Of a stretch of 64,000 nt of DNA, positions 54,159 through 63,918 are shown piece by piece. This stretch comes from CAZIKF01 sp964539825 (GTDB taxonomy: Bacteria > Muiribacteriota > UBA6191): the NCBI GenBank assembly GCA_964539825.1, contig CAZIKF010000026.1:5802-69801 (forward strand). Direction: 5' to 3'. Both the position numbers and the translations under genes were made by a program. The notes under the pieces are model-generated. The model searched no databases. It was not told where the DNA came from and saw only the letters and a list, made by a program, of their open reading frames with translations. Position 1 is the first letter of the stretch; every line of letters starts with the position of its first letter.

Positions 54159-55052
54159 TCAGTGGGCGTGACGTGTTAGCCCTGGTTCTTTAGTTGCCTT
54201 GATATAACATACTGTACCATTGTGACATTCTTGCCAATGCACTTTAGCGATCTTAAATCCGCAGGTAGAAATGAGACTTTTTAGCTCCTCATACGTTGGA
54301 TGCCAAACATGGTGGTCTGCATACTTGTGTATCCCAAAGATTGGTAGTATTAAGCGCACAGCTTCCTTGAGGTGATCTCTTAAGGGTACTTTTCCATTCT
54401 TTCCACCGTGTACATACAGTCCGACGATTAGGTTGCCAACTTCCTTTAGGACACGATAGGCTTCATTAAGGGCCAGCTCGGGATTTAGAAAGTGGTCGAT
54501 GACAGAGCGCATATGTACGGTCTGAAAGGAACATGAGGCAAAGGGCAAAAATTCTGCCTGACAAGATACGAAATTTACGGGCTCAACCAAGAATGGGTAC
54601 GTCCTGATTAGGTTAGGAGATTTGGATATCCATTGAAAAACATTGAGGAATGGGTCGCAAGATATGTATTCTTGGCCGGGGCATAAGAAAGCTCTAAGCC
54701 TACCTTGATGACCCCCGACATCAAGACAACGACCCTCAATAGGGATTGCTTCGTAGACGTCTCGAACACCATTCAGTTCATCATTGTAATTTGGACTGTC
54801 AGTGACCGTGTATGAGTCATCCCATTCTTCATAATGAAGCTGACCTTGGCTCCAGATTTTTTGGTCAGAGGTTGTTTGATTGTTTAATAGCCTAAGATCA
54901 TATACTCCGCCCACAACGGGGTATTTTCTTCCGTATGTAGACACTAATGATAGGCCATCACCAGAGACAGACAATGGATTCTTGCTTAATGGGTCTACTA
55001 GGATCTCATTGACCCAGCTATCAATCTTAGCTAATCTGTTTTTCTCTGTCAT
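54159..55052 (-). CDS. SAM-dependent methyltransferase with Trm112-like N-terminus
   Basis: The 297-residue protein starts with a short Trm112-like segment (WVNEILVDPLSKNPLSV ... KYPVVGGVYDLR) that lacks cysteines. A class I methyltransferase domain follows (GRCLDVGGHQGRLRAFLC, DPFLN, VHMRSVIDHFLNPELALNEAYRVLKE). The acceptor is unknown. It converges on the GT2-FkbM gene and shares its strand with the methyltransferase upstream at 55209. Confidence 0.8.
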   Translation of the reverse strand: MTEKNRLAKIDSWVNEILVDPLSKNPLSVSGDGLSLVSTYGRKYPVVGGVYDLRLLNNQTTSDQKIWSQGQLHYEEWDDSYTVTDSPNYNDELNGVRDVYEAIPIEGRCLDVGGHQGRLRAFLCPGQEYISCDPFLNVFQWISKSPNLIRTYPFLVEPVNFVSCQAEFLPFASCSFQTVHMRSVIDHFLNPELALNEAYRVLKEVGNLIVGLYVHGGKNGKVPLRDHLKEAVRLILPIFGIHKYADHHVWHPTYEELKSLISTCGFKIAKVHWQECHNGTVCYIKATKEPGLTRHAH

Positions 55053-55208
55053 TCCACACCCTTTGCTGGACGTATTCGACTACGGGAGCACTTGACTCTA
55101 GACCAAACAGCTAGAAGGAAGAGAATTCCTCTAAGCTATTAGCAATTGAAATCAAGTCTCAAAATCCTTTCTCTTCCGATGTGGAAGGCCAAAAATAGTT
55201 CTAGATAA

Positions 55209-56036
55209 TCATTGCTTGAAGCCAACTACGCACCAGTAAGGACTGTCGTCCGAAAATTGGATATCCTGCAAACCTTCTGTCTTAAACATCTCATGAATTT
55301 CCTTCCTTGTGAAGCGTTTCTCTAGCCTGGTGCCAAATCTATCAAGGGCGTCTGTTTTCATTGTGTAATAGGGAAAGGTCCTATATTGGGAGAGGGGTAT
55401 GTTTTCAACGTGAAAACCCAGTCGTTCTAAAATCAGTGAACTCCGAGCAGCTGGCAGATAAACAGCCAGAGCAATCAGCTTGGTAATCAGTAGTTTCAAT
55501 CGAAAAGGTAAAACAGAAATCAAACGTCGAAAAATATCCGAGATCCGCCATATTGTTTTGAACCAAAGTGGTTTGTTATCAAAGGCATAGTAAAAATAAG
55601 CCAGGAAAGGAGCTCCTGGTTTGAGTTTAGCTATACAGGCCCTCAAGCCTGCCACAGTATCGGGTATATGATGCAGAACTCCTAGAGAATAGCCAAAGTC
55701 CATGGATGCATCCTCTAACGGTATGTTGTTGAAAGATGCTTGATGGAAGATACAGTTTCTAAGGGTGGACAAATTTCTCTCAGCAATTTTGAGGGCCTCG
55801 GAGCTCCCATCAATACAATGGAGGACCCCAACCTTTGGAGCTACAAACTTTGCCCATCTCCCACTTCCGCAACCCATGTCAAATGCATGGCTATTATCTT
55901 GAAGTTCATCCAGATCTACGATGTGAAAATATTTGTCGAATTGGTTCTTGAGTTCTCGTTCGGGAATGGTGTCGTGGGAATATTCAGCCCATTCCTTACC
56001 AAAATCTTCCACGGTTTTATTGTCAATATTTTTCAT
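55209..56036 (-). CDS. class I SAM-dependent methyltransferase
   Basis: The 275-residue protein has the Methyltransf_11 pattern: AFDMGCGSGRWAKFVAPKVG (SAM loop), CIDGSSEALKIAE, then SMDFGYSLGVLHHIPDT. A hydrophobic helical insert (RRLISVLPFRLKLLITKLIALAVYL) may touch the membrane. Substrate unknown. It is divergent from the GT2 gene at 56327 across a ~275-base space in which I see no clear promoter or repeat. Confidence 0.8.
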   Translation of the reverse strand: MKNIDNKTVEDFGKEWAEYSHDTIPERELKNQFDKYFHIVDLDELQDNSHAFDMGCGSGRWAKFVAPKVGVLHCIDGSSEALKIAERNLSTLRNCIFHQASFNNIPLEDASMDFGYSLGVLHHIPDTVAGLRACIAKLKPGAPFLAYFYYAFDNKPLWFKTIWRISDIFRRLISVLPFRLKLLITKLIALAVYLPAARSSLILERLGFHVENIPLSQYRTFPYYTMKTDALDRFGTRLEKRFTRKEIHEMFKTEGLQDIQFSDDSPYWCVVGFKQ

Positions 56037-56326
56037 GGCTACTAATTAGGATTCTTTGTGGGGATAGAAGATTGCTATCGATGCCACAATAAACTTCTAT
56101 ACTGGAGCTACAATCGAGGTTTGATGTGAATTTTAGAGAATTCATTTTCAGACTACAAGGAATGTATTACAGGGTAGAATGGAGGTAAGAGCAATTCCTT
56201 TCAGTTTTGAACCGAATACTGACATAACCGCACCGACTGGTCTACGCTACACCGTGCGAAGAACGGCAGGAAATTTAACGGAAATGATTCTATAAACCCC
56301 ATTTCGTTCCAGTGGGATCATTTGAA

Positions 56327-57073
56327 ATGAACATAGATTTAACAGTACTCATGTGTGTTTGTAATGGAGGACAGTTTCTAGAAGAGGCTATCCACAGTAT
56401 CTTGGAGCAGTCCTTCAAAAACTTTGAGTTTATCATTGTGGAAAATGGGTCCCAGGACAATTCCTGGGAAATCATTCAGAGTTTTGATGATAGCCGAATC
56501 AGGGCCTTTCAAACGGAGATCAGGCAATTGGCTTTTAATCTAAACTTTGGTTTACAGAAGTCGAACGCCAAGTGGGTAGCGAGAATGGACGCAGACGATA
56601 TTTCCACACCGGATCGGTTTGCGATCCAAATGGAATACCTTAGATCTTACCCCGAGACAACAGTCTTGGGAACCCAGAGCATTCTATTTGAATCAGGCCA
56701 AATCAAAGGCGAAGAAAATGTTCCCTTGCTACACAAGGATATTGTCAGAAACTTACCCTTTAAGACGGTTCTTTTGCATCCCACTGTCATTTTTAATCGC
56801 AAGGCTGTACTTGATGTTGGTGGCTACATGGGATATAAGAGCGAGGATTTTGATCTGTGGCTGCGGCTTATTCGGTCTAATAAGGTTATACTTGCGAATC
56901 TATCCCAACCCCTATTGAAGTACAGATTACACCCCAAGCAGGTACGAGGAAATCGGTTATCATATGCTGAAGGAGCGGGTTATCTGTTCAGGGATTTTCT
57001 TTTGACCAAGAGGATCAGTTATTTTTTGGGATTTCTTTGGTTAACCATGAAGTGCCTATTCATAGGCCGATAA
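56327..57073 (+). CDS. family 2 glycosyltransferase
   Basis: Begun at the ATG 56327 (248 residues); a GTG at 56312 would add five. GT-A motifs: LTVLMCVCNGGQFLEEAIHS, then IVENGSQDNSWEI, then KWVARMDADDISTPDRF (the DxD-type site), and a late SEDFDLWLRL (the ED catalytic pair). A typical length for simple glycan-assembly transferases. The methyltransferase gene starts three bases after the stop. Confidence 0.88.
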   Translation: MNIDLTVLMCVCNGGQFLEEAIHSILEQSFKNFEFIIVENGSQDNSWEIIQSFDDSRIRAFQTEIRQLAFNLNFGLQKSNAKWVARMDADDISTPDRFAIQMEYLRSYPETTVLGTQSILFESGQIKGEENVPLLHKDIVRNLPFKTVLLHPTVIFNRKAVLDVGGYMGYKSEDFDLWLRLIRSNKVILANLSQPLLKYRLHPKQVRGNRLSYAEGAGYLFRDFLLTKRISYFLGFLWLTMKCLFIGR

Positions 57074-57076
57074 ATC

Positions 57077-57835
57077 ATGATCAAACAGATTTTTTCCAAG
57101 CTTCATAAAAGCCAGCTTCTGAACTTTAATGAATTTCAGCGTGAAAAGTGGGTAAAGGCTCAGGCCAGTCAAATACCTGATGGTTCCAGGGTGTTGGATC
57201 TCGGTGCTGGAAGTTGTCCGTATCGTATGTATTTTGGTCACTGTTTATATCACACTCAGGATTTCAGTGAGTTGTCGGAGGATCAGATTCGGTTTCGTGA
57301 GGGTTATGGTGAAATTGACTATGTCTCTGATGTCACTGAAATCCCTGTTGAAGATGACTATTTTGATGTAGTGATTAATACGGAAGTGCTTGAACACGTT
57401 CCCAACCCTGTAGCGGTGTTAAATGAAATTTTCCGTGTGCTTGTTCCCGGTGGCCTACTTCTTCTTACCGCCCCTTTGGGATCCGGGATACACCAAGAGC
57501 CGTACCATTTTTATGGTGGCTATACACCGTGGTTTTATGAGAAATATCTTGCTGAAACCGGATTTGATGAAATCCTTGTTCTGGCAAATGGCGGTTTTTA
57601 CAAACACTACTCCCAGGAAACCCTGAGGTTTATAAAAAGCACGCAACCTTGGAGAACGGAAGTAGGATTTGTTTTTAAAGTTGTTTGGTTTCCTTTTTGG
57701 CTTCTTCTATTACCTGTGATGTTGTTGGTAGCCGTGGTTTCTTTTTTCCTAGACCCAATTGATCAGGAAAAAAGATTCACCGTCGGATATTTTGTTCGTG
57801 CAGAAAAAAAGCAAACCGGTACATTGCGAGAATAA
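57077..57835 (+). CDS. class I SAM-dependent methyltransferase with C-terminal membrane helix
   Basis: The 252-residue protein has VLDLGAGSCPYRMYF (SAM loop) and VVINTEVLEHVPNPVAVLNEIFRVL. It ends with a strongly hydrophobic segment (VVWFPFWLLLLPVMLLVAVVSFFL) that probably holds it to the membrane near the lipid-linked glycan. It follows the GT2 gene and precedes asnB by nine bases: a probable three-gene operon. Confidence 0.8.
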   Translation: MIKQIFSKLHKSQLLNFNEFQREKWVKAQASQIPDGSRVLDLGAGSCPYRMYFGHCLYHTQDFSELSEDQIRFREGYGEIDYVSDVTEIPVEDDYFDVVINTEVLEHVPNPVAVLNEIFRVLVPGGLLLLTAPLGSGIHQEPYHFYGGYTPWFYEKYLAETGFDEILVLANGGFYKHYSQETLRFIKSTQPWRTEVGFVFKVVWFPFWLLLLPVMLLVAVVSFFLDPIDQEKRFTVGYFVRAEKKQTGTLRE

Positions 57836-57844
57836 CAATTTTCT

Positions 57845-59710
57845 ATGTGTGGATTATTGGGCATTCTTGGCATTGAAGGTATCTCCCGCAGCACTTTCGA
57901 GAATAGTCTTCGTTTGTTGGATCATCGCGGACCAGATGATACGGGGCTGTATGAGATCCGCTCAAACACTGCTGGCTGGTTCGGTCATACCCGTTTATCG
58001 ATCCAGGACCTGAGCCCTGCAGGGCATCAGCCCATGGTGCTTGAAAACCGTTGGGTGATTGTCTTCAATGGAGAAATATACAACTTTAGGGAGCTTGGGG
58101 CTGAGCTAGCTGAGCTTGGAGTTAGATTTAAATCTAGCTCTGACACGGAAGTAATTCTACATGCCTATAAGACCTGGGGTCCTGGCGCTCTGGAGAGATT
58201 CAATGGCATGTTTTCCCTGGCGATCTTTGATTTGCACGAAGAGCAACTTTTTCTGGCGCGAGATAGAATTGGGATCAAACCACTTTATTATTGGCATGAA
58301 AATTCTTTTTTTGTCTTTTCTTCCGAACTTAAAGCAATTTGCGCTTTACCTGCTTTCCCAAAAAGAATTAGCAGCGAAGGCTTTGTGCAGTATCTTCAAT
58401 GGCAGTTTGTCCCAGCACCGGGAACAATCTTTGAAAACACCTTCAAGTTACCCCAGGGCCACTATGCGATCTTAAAGGCTAATCAGCTCGAAGTGCAGCA
58501 ATGGTGGTCACCTTACCAGGCTTATACACAACCAAAACAAAATTCTTCCTATGAAGAACTTCTCCACGAAGGAGAGGCACTTCTCAAGTCATCCATTCAA
58601 TATAGAATGATTGCGGATGTACCTGTGGGCTGCTTTCTAAGTGGAGGAATAGATTCGACATTAGTAGCGGCAACCATGTCAGAAATAGCATCACGTCCAA
58701 TCAAGACCTTCTCCATTGGTATGCAGGACAAGGAACTCAATGAGGCGGAATATGCCAAGGATATCGCCAGTTATCTTGGAACTGACCATCATGAACACTA
58801 TATAGAAACACAGGAACTTACTGGCCTGATTCCCCAACTCTCGCAATTCTGGGATGAGCCATTTTCAGACTCCTCGGCTATTCCAACCATGCTTGTTTCA
58901 AAACTGGCGCGAAGCGAAGTGACGGTGGCATTGAGTGGAGATGGTGGTGATGAACTTTTTTGTGGATATTATCGCTACCGGTGGATGGAACAGCTCAATG
59001 TGATAGGAAGACTTCCCATTCTCAGGGGGGTGTTTTCAAAGATCTTTAGTTCTCAGGTATTTGAAGTCTTGGGAATCGGACCCCACCGTCGCTTAAAGAA
59101 GGTGGGGGCTGCCCTTTCATGGGAGAGAATTGAGGATCAGTATCGCTCTCTTTCTAACATCTGGTACAAGGGGCAATTGGAGTCATTGTTAAGCTCATTC
59201 AAGCCGGTATCCAATCCTTGTAGGGAAGTGTTTCAGCAATCGGGCTCACTGGTGGAAAAATTGATGCTGGCCGATTTGGTTTATTACCTCGTTGAAGACA
59301 TATTGGTGAAAGTTGATCGAGCGAGCATGAGTACCTCCCTGGAAGCCAGAGTGCCGTTGCTAGATCACAGGTTTGTTGAGTTTGCCCTAAAAGTGCCAAT
59401 GAAGTTTAAAAGATCAGGATCGGGAACCAAAGTGTTGTTAAGAGAGATACTTTCAAAAAAAGTGCCTCAGAATTTATGGGATCGTCCCAAGGCGGGATTT
59501 GAGATTCCAATCAAGAATTGGTTGATGAACGAGCTTTACGATTGGATGATGGATTTATTTTCCAAAAACTCCTGTGAAAAACACGGATTGTTCGAATATG
59601 CACAAGTACATCGATTAATAGAAGAGCATAAGTTGGGAAAGTATGATTATGGCTATCAACTGTGGACTCTGGCCATGTTCCAGGACTGGTATTTGCGCTA
59701 TTTTCATTAG
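57845..59710 (+). CDS. asnB: asparagine synthase (glutamine-hydrolysing)
   Basis: The 621-residue enzyme has the N-terminal glutaminase MCGLLGILG (Cys2 nucleophile) with HRGPDDTG and the FNGEIYN segment. The ATP-pyrophosphatase domain has the PP-loop FLSGGIDSTLVAA and the ALSGDGGDELFCGY segment. Family enzymes amidate aspartate. In polysaccharide clusters they are often thought to amidate sugar acids or amino-acid substituents, which is likely here but unproven. It converges on the GT4 gene with a four-base overlap. Confidence 0.92.
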   Translation: MCGLLGILGIEGISRSTFENSLRLLDHRGPDDTGLYEIRSNTAGWFGHTRLSIQDLSPAGHQPMVLENRWVIVFNGEIYNFRELGAELAELGVRFKSSSDTEVILHAYKTWGPGALERFNGMFSLAIFDLHEEQLFLARDRIGIKPLYYWHENSFFVFSSELKAICALPAFPKRISSEGFVQYLQWQFVPAPGTIFENTFKLPQGHYAILKANQLEVQQWWSPYQAYTQPKQNSSYEELLHEGEALLKSSIQYRMIADVPVGCFLSGGIDSTLVAATMSEIASRPIKTFSIGMQDKELNEAEYAKDIASYLGTDHHEHYIETQELTGLIPQLSQFWDEPFSDSSAIPTMLVSKLARSEVTVALSGDGGDELFCGYYRYRWMEQLNVIGRLPILRGVFSKIFSSQVFEVLGIGPHRRLKKVGAALSWERIEDQYRSLSNIWYKGQLESLLSSFKPVSNPCREVFQQSGSLVEKLMLADLVYYLVEDILVKVDRASMSTSLEARVPLLDHRFVEFALKVPMKFKRSGSGTKVLLREILSKKVPQNLWDRPKAGFEIPIKNWLMNELYDWMMDLFSKNSCEKHGLFEYAQVHRLIEEHKLGKYDYGYQLWTLAMFQDWYLRYFH

Positions 59711-60864
59711 GATAAAGTCAATCCTTCGTAAATTTCAGCTAACTTCTTATTCCTCTGTTCAAAAGATAAGGGGCCGCTTGTGACACTCTGGAGTGCATTC
59801 TGACTATAAAATTCAATCTTTTTAGCAACCATCAAAATTGCATCGGAGATTGATTGAATGTACTTTTCGTCTTGGGCTAGTCCTTTAAGTTTTCTCTCAA
59901 AAGTGGTGTCTTGCCACCAGCGAAAACGTTGGAGCCCATGTTCATCCCAAAAGCTCTCCGGGTTGTCCACAATGATGCCATTTTGTTGGTCAGAAATGAT
60001 TTCGGGGGTAGAAAAATTTCGTGTGGTAACAACCGGCAGCCCCCAGGAAAACGCTTCCATCATCACAAATCCGAGAGTATCTAAATGTTGCGGCATGATC
60101 ATTAGATCTGCGTTTTGGAAAATTTCCCGAAGCCTTTCACTGCTCACTCGACTAAAAACGTTTAAGCCTGGTTCTCCAAGAAAAAGTGGGTCAATCTCGC
60201 ACTTAGTAACGATCGTAAGTTGGCAATTAGGCCATTGGGATTTGAGTTGTTTGAAGGCTTCTATCGTTTCATACCCCCCCTTATGTAAGAAAGGTGATCC
60301 TACGAAAAGAAGGTGGAGGGAATCAGATTTTTTTTTGATTGTCTTTGTTCTAGGAGATATCGCAGGATAAAGAACCCACATTTTACGAGTGATTTCCGAA
60401 AGACTAGAGTCATTATCAAGCCAATGAACCAGACTACTTCGGGCCATTTCAGTCCAGGGAAGAATGGCTTTTAACCTGGGATCCCTAAAAGCCTGGATCA
60501 ATCGAGTTCTATAGCGCTTGTTAGTCAGGATTTTCTCGTCGTGAAATCCAAATGCCCCGATTTGTTCAAAATCAACAACATAGGAATAGGGGGGGGTAAT
60601 CAGCCGCTGGGCGGAGTGAACCAATATCTTGGGATTATCATGATTTATCCGATGCCAGTTGAGCCTGGGAATAAATGTACGCAGAGCGCGATTAAGTTGT
60701 TCCAATGGCTTGCGTACTGCATGTATTTTTCTAAAATCTGGTCTTAGTGAATCTGACTTTCTATCAAAATCATAAACTGGATTGATTCCATCGGGATGAT
60801 TTGAATATTGCTCCCTGAAGAAGGGATGAACAATTTTTCCAGCATAGTAAAGTATGGTTTTCAT
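59707..60864 (-). CDS. family 4 glycosyltransferase
   Basis: The 385-residue protein has a GT-B donor half with LHLLFVGSPFLHKGGYETIEAF, then LTIVTKCE, then ADLMIMPQHLDTLGFVMMEAFSWGLPVVTT (the E-x7-E region). The N-terminal half is less typical. Sugar and acceptor unknown. It is alone on this strand, between asnB and the fucose synthase gene. Confidence 0.85.
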   Translation of the reverse strand: MKTILYYAGKIVHPFFREQYSNHPDGINPVYDFDRKSDSLRPDFRKIHAVRKPLEQLNRALRTFIPRLNWHRINHDNPKILVHSAQRLITPPYSYVVDFEQIGAFGFHDEKILTNKRYRTRLIQAFRDPRLKAILPWTEMARSSLVHWLDNDSSLSEITRKMWVLYPAISPRTKTIKKKSDSLHLLFVGSPFLHKGGYETIEAFKQLKSQWPNCQLTIVTKCEIDPLFLGEPGLNVFSRVSSERLREIFQNADLMIMPQHLDTLGFVMMEAFSWGLPVVTTRNFSTPEIISDQQNGIIVDNPESFWDEHGLQRFRWWQDTTFERKLKGLAQDEKYIQSISDAILMVAKKIEFYSQNALQSVTSGPLSFEQRNKKLAEIYEGLTLS

Positions 60865-61030
60865 GGTTCATCACTATCCAAGATTCGATGCGTCTGTTCT
60901 CTAAACAATAACAGATGCCGCAAGAAATCAAGCATTTCCCAAATGCACAAACCCTCTGTGAGAAGTCTAATCAGGTCAAATCCTTGTTGTAGTTATTGTT
61001 TAGTAAATGCATGTGATATGGTGGCCCTCG

Positions 61031-61957
61031 ATGAAACTGGAAGACAAAATTTATATAGCAGGCCACCGTGGATTTGTCGGAAAGAGCCTGGTAGAAACCC
61101 TACGCTCACAGGGGTTTAAGAATCTCATTTTAAGAAACCGAAGCCAGTTAAATTTACTTTCCCAGCAGGGCGTAAGCCAGTTTTTCTTAGAAGAAAAGCC
61201 AGATTATGTCATTCTGGCAGCGGCCAGGGTGGGCGGAATCGGAATCAACCAGGTAAAGAAGGCAGAGTTCATCTACGAGAATCTCACCATCCAAAATAAT
61301 GTGATCCATGAGTCTTATCGAAACGGAGTCAAAAAACTCCTGTTTTTAGGAAGTTCCTGTATTTATCCACGAGATTGTCGCCAGCCGATTCGTGAAGAGT
61401 ATTTACTTAGTGGGCCTCTTGAGCCCACGAATGACGCCTACGCTCTGTCTAAAATCGCCGGTATTTTTATGTGCAAATCCTATCGAAGCCAATATGGCGC
61501 TGACTTTATTTCGTGCATGCCATCCAATCTCTATGGACCTGGTGATAATTTTGATTTGGATACTTCGCATGTGCTTGCAGCACTGATCCATCGTTTTCAT
61601 CTGGCAAAGATTAACCGATCAACTTCAGTTACTCTCTGGGGTACTGGAAGCCCGAGAAGAGAAATGCTTTATGTAGATGATCTGGCCCGTGGGTGTATTG
61701 ATCTAATGAAACATTATTCTTCAGAAGAGCCCATCAATATTGGTTGTGGTGTTGATTACACCATCTCAGAACTTGCAGATCTAGCTAGAGAGGTGGTTGG
61801 CTTTTCAGGCGAGATACAGTGGGATTCTACACATGCTGATGGAACGCCGAGGAAACTTCTGGATTGCTCAAGAATCAGCGAATTGGGTTGGCAGCCAGAG
61901 ATGGGATTGAGGAGTGGAATTGAGAAAACCTATCAGTGGTTTGTGGACCAGATTTGA
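61031..61957 (+). CDS. fcl: GDP-L-fucose synthase (or a close NDP-sugar epimerase-reductase)
   Basis: I chose the ATG at 61031 so that the protein starts LEDKIYIAGHRGFVGKSL, as Fcl does (308 residues). The catalytic Ser/Cys in LFLGSSCIYPRDC, and the Tyr-Lys pair in DAYALSKIAG, with SNLYGPGDNFD, match Fcl closely. The enzyme turns GDP-4-keto-6-deoxymannose into GDP-fucose. Its usual partner gmd is not in this window; it may lie to the right or elsewhere in the genome. Confidence 0.88.
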   Translation: MKLEDKIYIAGHRGFVGKSLVETLRSQGFKNLILRNRSQLNLLSQQGVSQFFLEEKPDYVILAAARVGGIGINQVKKAEFIYENLTIQNNVIHESYRNGVKKLLFLGSSCIYPRDCRQPIREEYLLSGPLEPTNDAYALSKIAGIFMCKSYRSQYGADFISCMPSNLYGPGDNFDLDTSHVLAALIHRFHLAKINRSTSVTLWGTGSPRREMLYVDDLARGCIDLMKHYSSEEPINIGCGVDYTISELADLAREVVGFSGEIQWDSTHADGTPRKLLDCSRISELGWQPEMGLRSGIEKTYQWFVDQI

Positions 61958-62000
61958 AATGATCTAGGAAGCTTTGTATTTTGCGGAGTTTCTTTCTGGC

Positions 62001-62888
62001 TTAAAGGTCCTGGGGCTTGATTTTTTTGCAGATTACATAGCAGGTACTTCTCCAGGGCAGCGAGACATCCTGGAAAACATTGACCATCATTTTTTTATAC
62101 CAGGGTAATCCTGGAATTTGAAAAGCATCGTTTCCCATAGCCAGAAATTGATACCCAAATTCTCGTTCTAAAAGTTTGGCCAGGGAGCCTGGGTTAAAAT
62201 AAAAGAGATGATGCCAGGTGTCATAATGTTTGCCGCGGTTTCGTTTCAGTCTCAAACGACCCAGAAGTGTTTTCCACCGTGAGCCGATCGACTCAATGTT
62301 GGGTACCGCAAGAAAGAGAACCCCATCGGGCTTTAGGAGGCGGTTGAATTCTTTGAGGTAGGGGGCAGGCTCTTTAAGATGTTCAAGCACCTGGTCAAGA
62401 TAGATGCATTCGTAAGAATCTGAAGCGAGCTCCAAGTGAAAAAAATCTCCCGTATGAAGTGGGATTTCATGTTTATTTTGCAATTCTTTCACACATTCGG
62501 GGTCTACATCAAAGCCTTCGGTCTCCCACCCTCTCTGGAGGGCAACCTCTAGTTCACTGCCATTACCGCAGCCAAAGGCCAGGATTTTACCGGGGGCAAT
62601 ATGCTCTTCAATCTTCTGGAAATGGAAATGGTGAGAATTAAGATGGGCATTTTCCCAGATTTCCTCCAGGGAAGTAATTTCCCCCGGATCAATGTAGCCA
62701 TCATAGAGGGAGGCCTGAAAGTCATCGGAGTACTGGGGATTCATGAATCGAATTCCACAATCCACACATTTATCAATGATGATTCCAGTGTAGTCCCGGT
62801 CGCAGTAGCGTAACCGTCCGGACTGACAAAGCGGACAGCTTTTCAGCCTGGCATCGAAGGATGGAGAAAGTTCTAGTTTTTTATCCAT
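62001..62888 (-). CDS. class I SAM methyltransferase with zinc-ribbon N-terminus
   Basis: The 295-residue protein starts with a zinc-ribbon (CPLCQSGRLRYC ... KCVDCGIRF). A SAM domain follows (ILAFGCGNGSELEVAL, then YECIYLDQVLEHLKEPAPYLKEFNRLLKP). Similar proteins act in O-antigen and capsule clusters. The start overlaps the FkbM gene end by 16 bases, so the two are coupled on the minus strand. Confidence 0.85.
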   Translation of the reverse strand: MDKKLELSPSFDARLKSCPLCQSGRLRYCDRDYTGIIIDKCVDCGIRFMNPQYSDDFQASLYDGYIDPGEITSLEEIWENAHLNSHHFHFQKIEEHIAPGKILAFGCGNGSELEVALQRGWETEGFDVDPECVKELQNKHEIPLHTGDFFHLELASDSYECIYLDQVLEHLKEPAPYLKEFNRLLKPDGVLFLAVPNIESIGSRWKTLLGRLRLKRNRGKHYDTWHHLFYFNPGSLAKLLEREFGYQFLAMGNDAFQIPGLPWYKKMMVNVFQDVSLPWRSTCYVICKKIKPQDL

Positions 62889-63670
62889 AGTAGGTCTGTT
62901 TGTGACCTTTGCCGCCGGAGGATTTCAGGTGAGAGTCTTTCCAAGCCCGTCTCCAGGATGCGATGGGCATTAAAATTCAACTCTTCCATTAGCTCGATTA
63001 GTTTCAAGGGCTCAAATCCGCCCTTTTCCATATATTCTGGTGAATATTCCATCAGGACATTTGGAATATTTTGCAATGCCATTTTAGCGCCGAGGAGGGC
63101 AGGATACTCAAATCCTTCAATATCAATTTTTAGCAGTTTAATCTTTGTGACATCCACTCCCTGCTCCTTAAAATAGTCATCCAGGGTGATCACTTCAACT
63201 AATCTTTCTTCTTTGTTTCCCCCCAGAGGAATCAAGGAATGTCTCCCCCGGTTCTTACCAGGATAAAGAAATAGGGTGGCTTGCCCGGCTTCCGCTCCAA
63301 GTGCTTTAGAGACAATCTGAAGATTGGAACATCCATTGAGGTCTCGATTTTCCCGGAGGATTTCCGAATTCAACAAGTCCGGTTCAAAAGAAAATATCTT
63401 GCAGGAACGGGGTATAGTCTTACTCATCACAAGGGAATACCAACCGATATTTGCCCCTACATCTACAAATACATCGTTCTCTTCAAAAGGAATGTGATGG
63501 GTCAGATAATTGGTAAGAATGTCTTCATAAGTAGCCGTTTTATAGATGCAGCGGCCTATAGCATCTTCAGTTTTAAATCGAAGCTTCACTCCATGTTTAG
63601 TGCTCTTCGCAACCATGTACTCCTTTTGAAAAATGTATCTGTTGAGGAAATAGGACAGGGAACGAAACAT
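62873..63670 (-). CDS. FkbM-family SAM-dependent methyltransferase
   Basis: The 265-residue protein has VFVDVGANIGWYSLVMSK (SAM loop), FSFEPDLLNSEILREN and LLKIDIEGFEYPALLGAKMAL, the FkbM signature. Length is near the family norm. It is the second FkbM gene in the cluster; a third FkbM domain is in the fusion protein at 52539. A copy of the shared promoter-like block begins about 70 bases upstream. Confidence 0.88.
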   Translation of the reverse strand: MFRSLSYFLNRYIFQKEYMVAKSTKHGVKLRFKTEDAIGRCIYKTATYEDILTNYLTHHIPFEENDVFVDVGANIGWYSLVMSKTIPRSCKIFSFEPDLLNSEILRENRDLNGCSNLQIVSKALGAEAGQATLFLYPGKNRGRHSLIPLGGNKEERLVEVITLDDYFKEQGVDVTKIKLLKIDIEGFEYPALLGAKMALQNIPNVLMEYSPEYMEKGGFEPLKLIELMEELNFNAHRILETGLERLSPEILRRQRSQTDLLWIKN

Positions 63671-63737
63671 GGATGGCCGGTGATTAGACTTTCTATGGAT
63701 TCAGATGAAGAATTTCATTCAGAGCTCAAATCTCTGA

Positions 63738-63812
63738 ATAATATATACTCAAAATGACCTTATTTGTTCGGATTCTTATCCAAACCAGACTCTTGTGATT
63801 CTCTGACCCATA
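63738..63812 (-). promoter_or_regulatory. promoter-like repeat block, copy C3
   Basis: On the minus strand CGAACA (63765-63770) and TATATA (63742-63747) are 17 bases apart. The match to the block at 3786-3856 is over about 70 bases, including GAATCACAAGA and GGTTTGGATAAGAAT. The stretch 63813-63918 shows nothing else clear. Confidence 0.5.
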
Positions 63813-63918
63813 TTTTATGGGCAGCGCTTGAGTTTGAACCTACAAGTAGGGAAACCGCTTATCTGAAGGTATAGCAGGAATAGCGGAATTTGTGCAATGG
63901 TCTGATCAAGGTAGGGCA

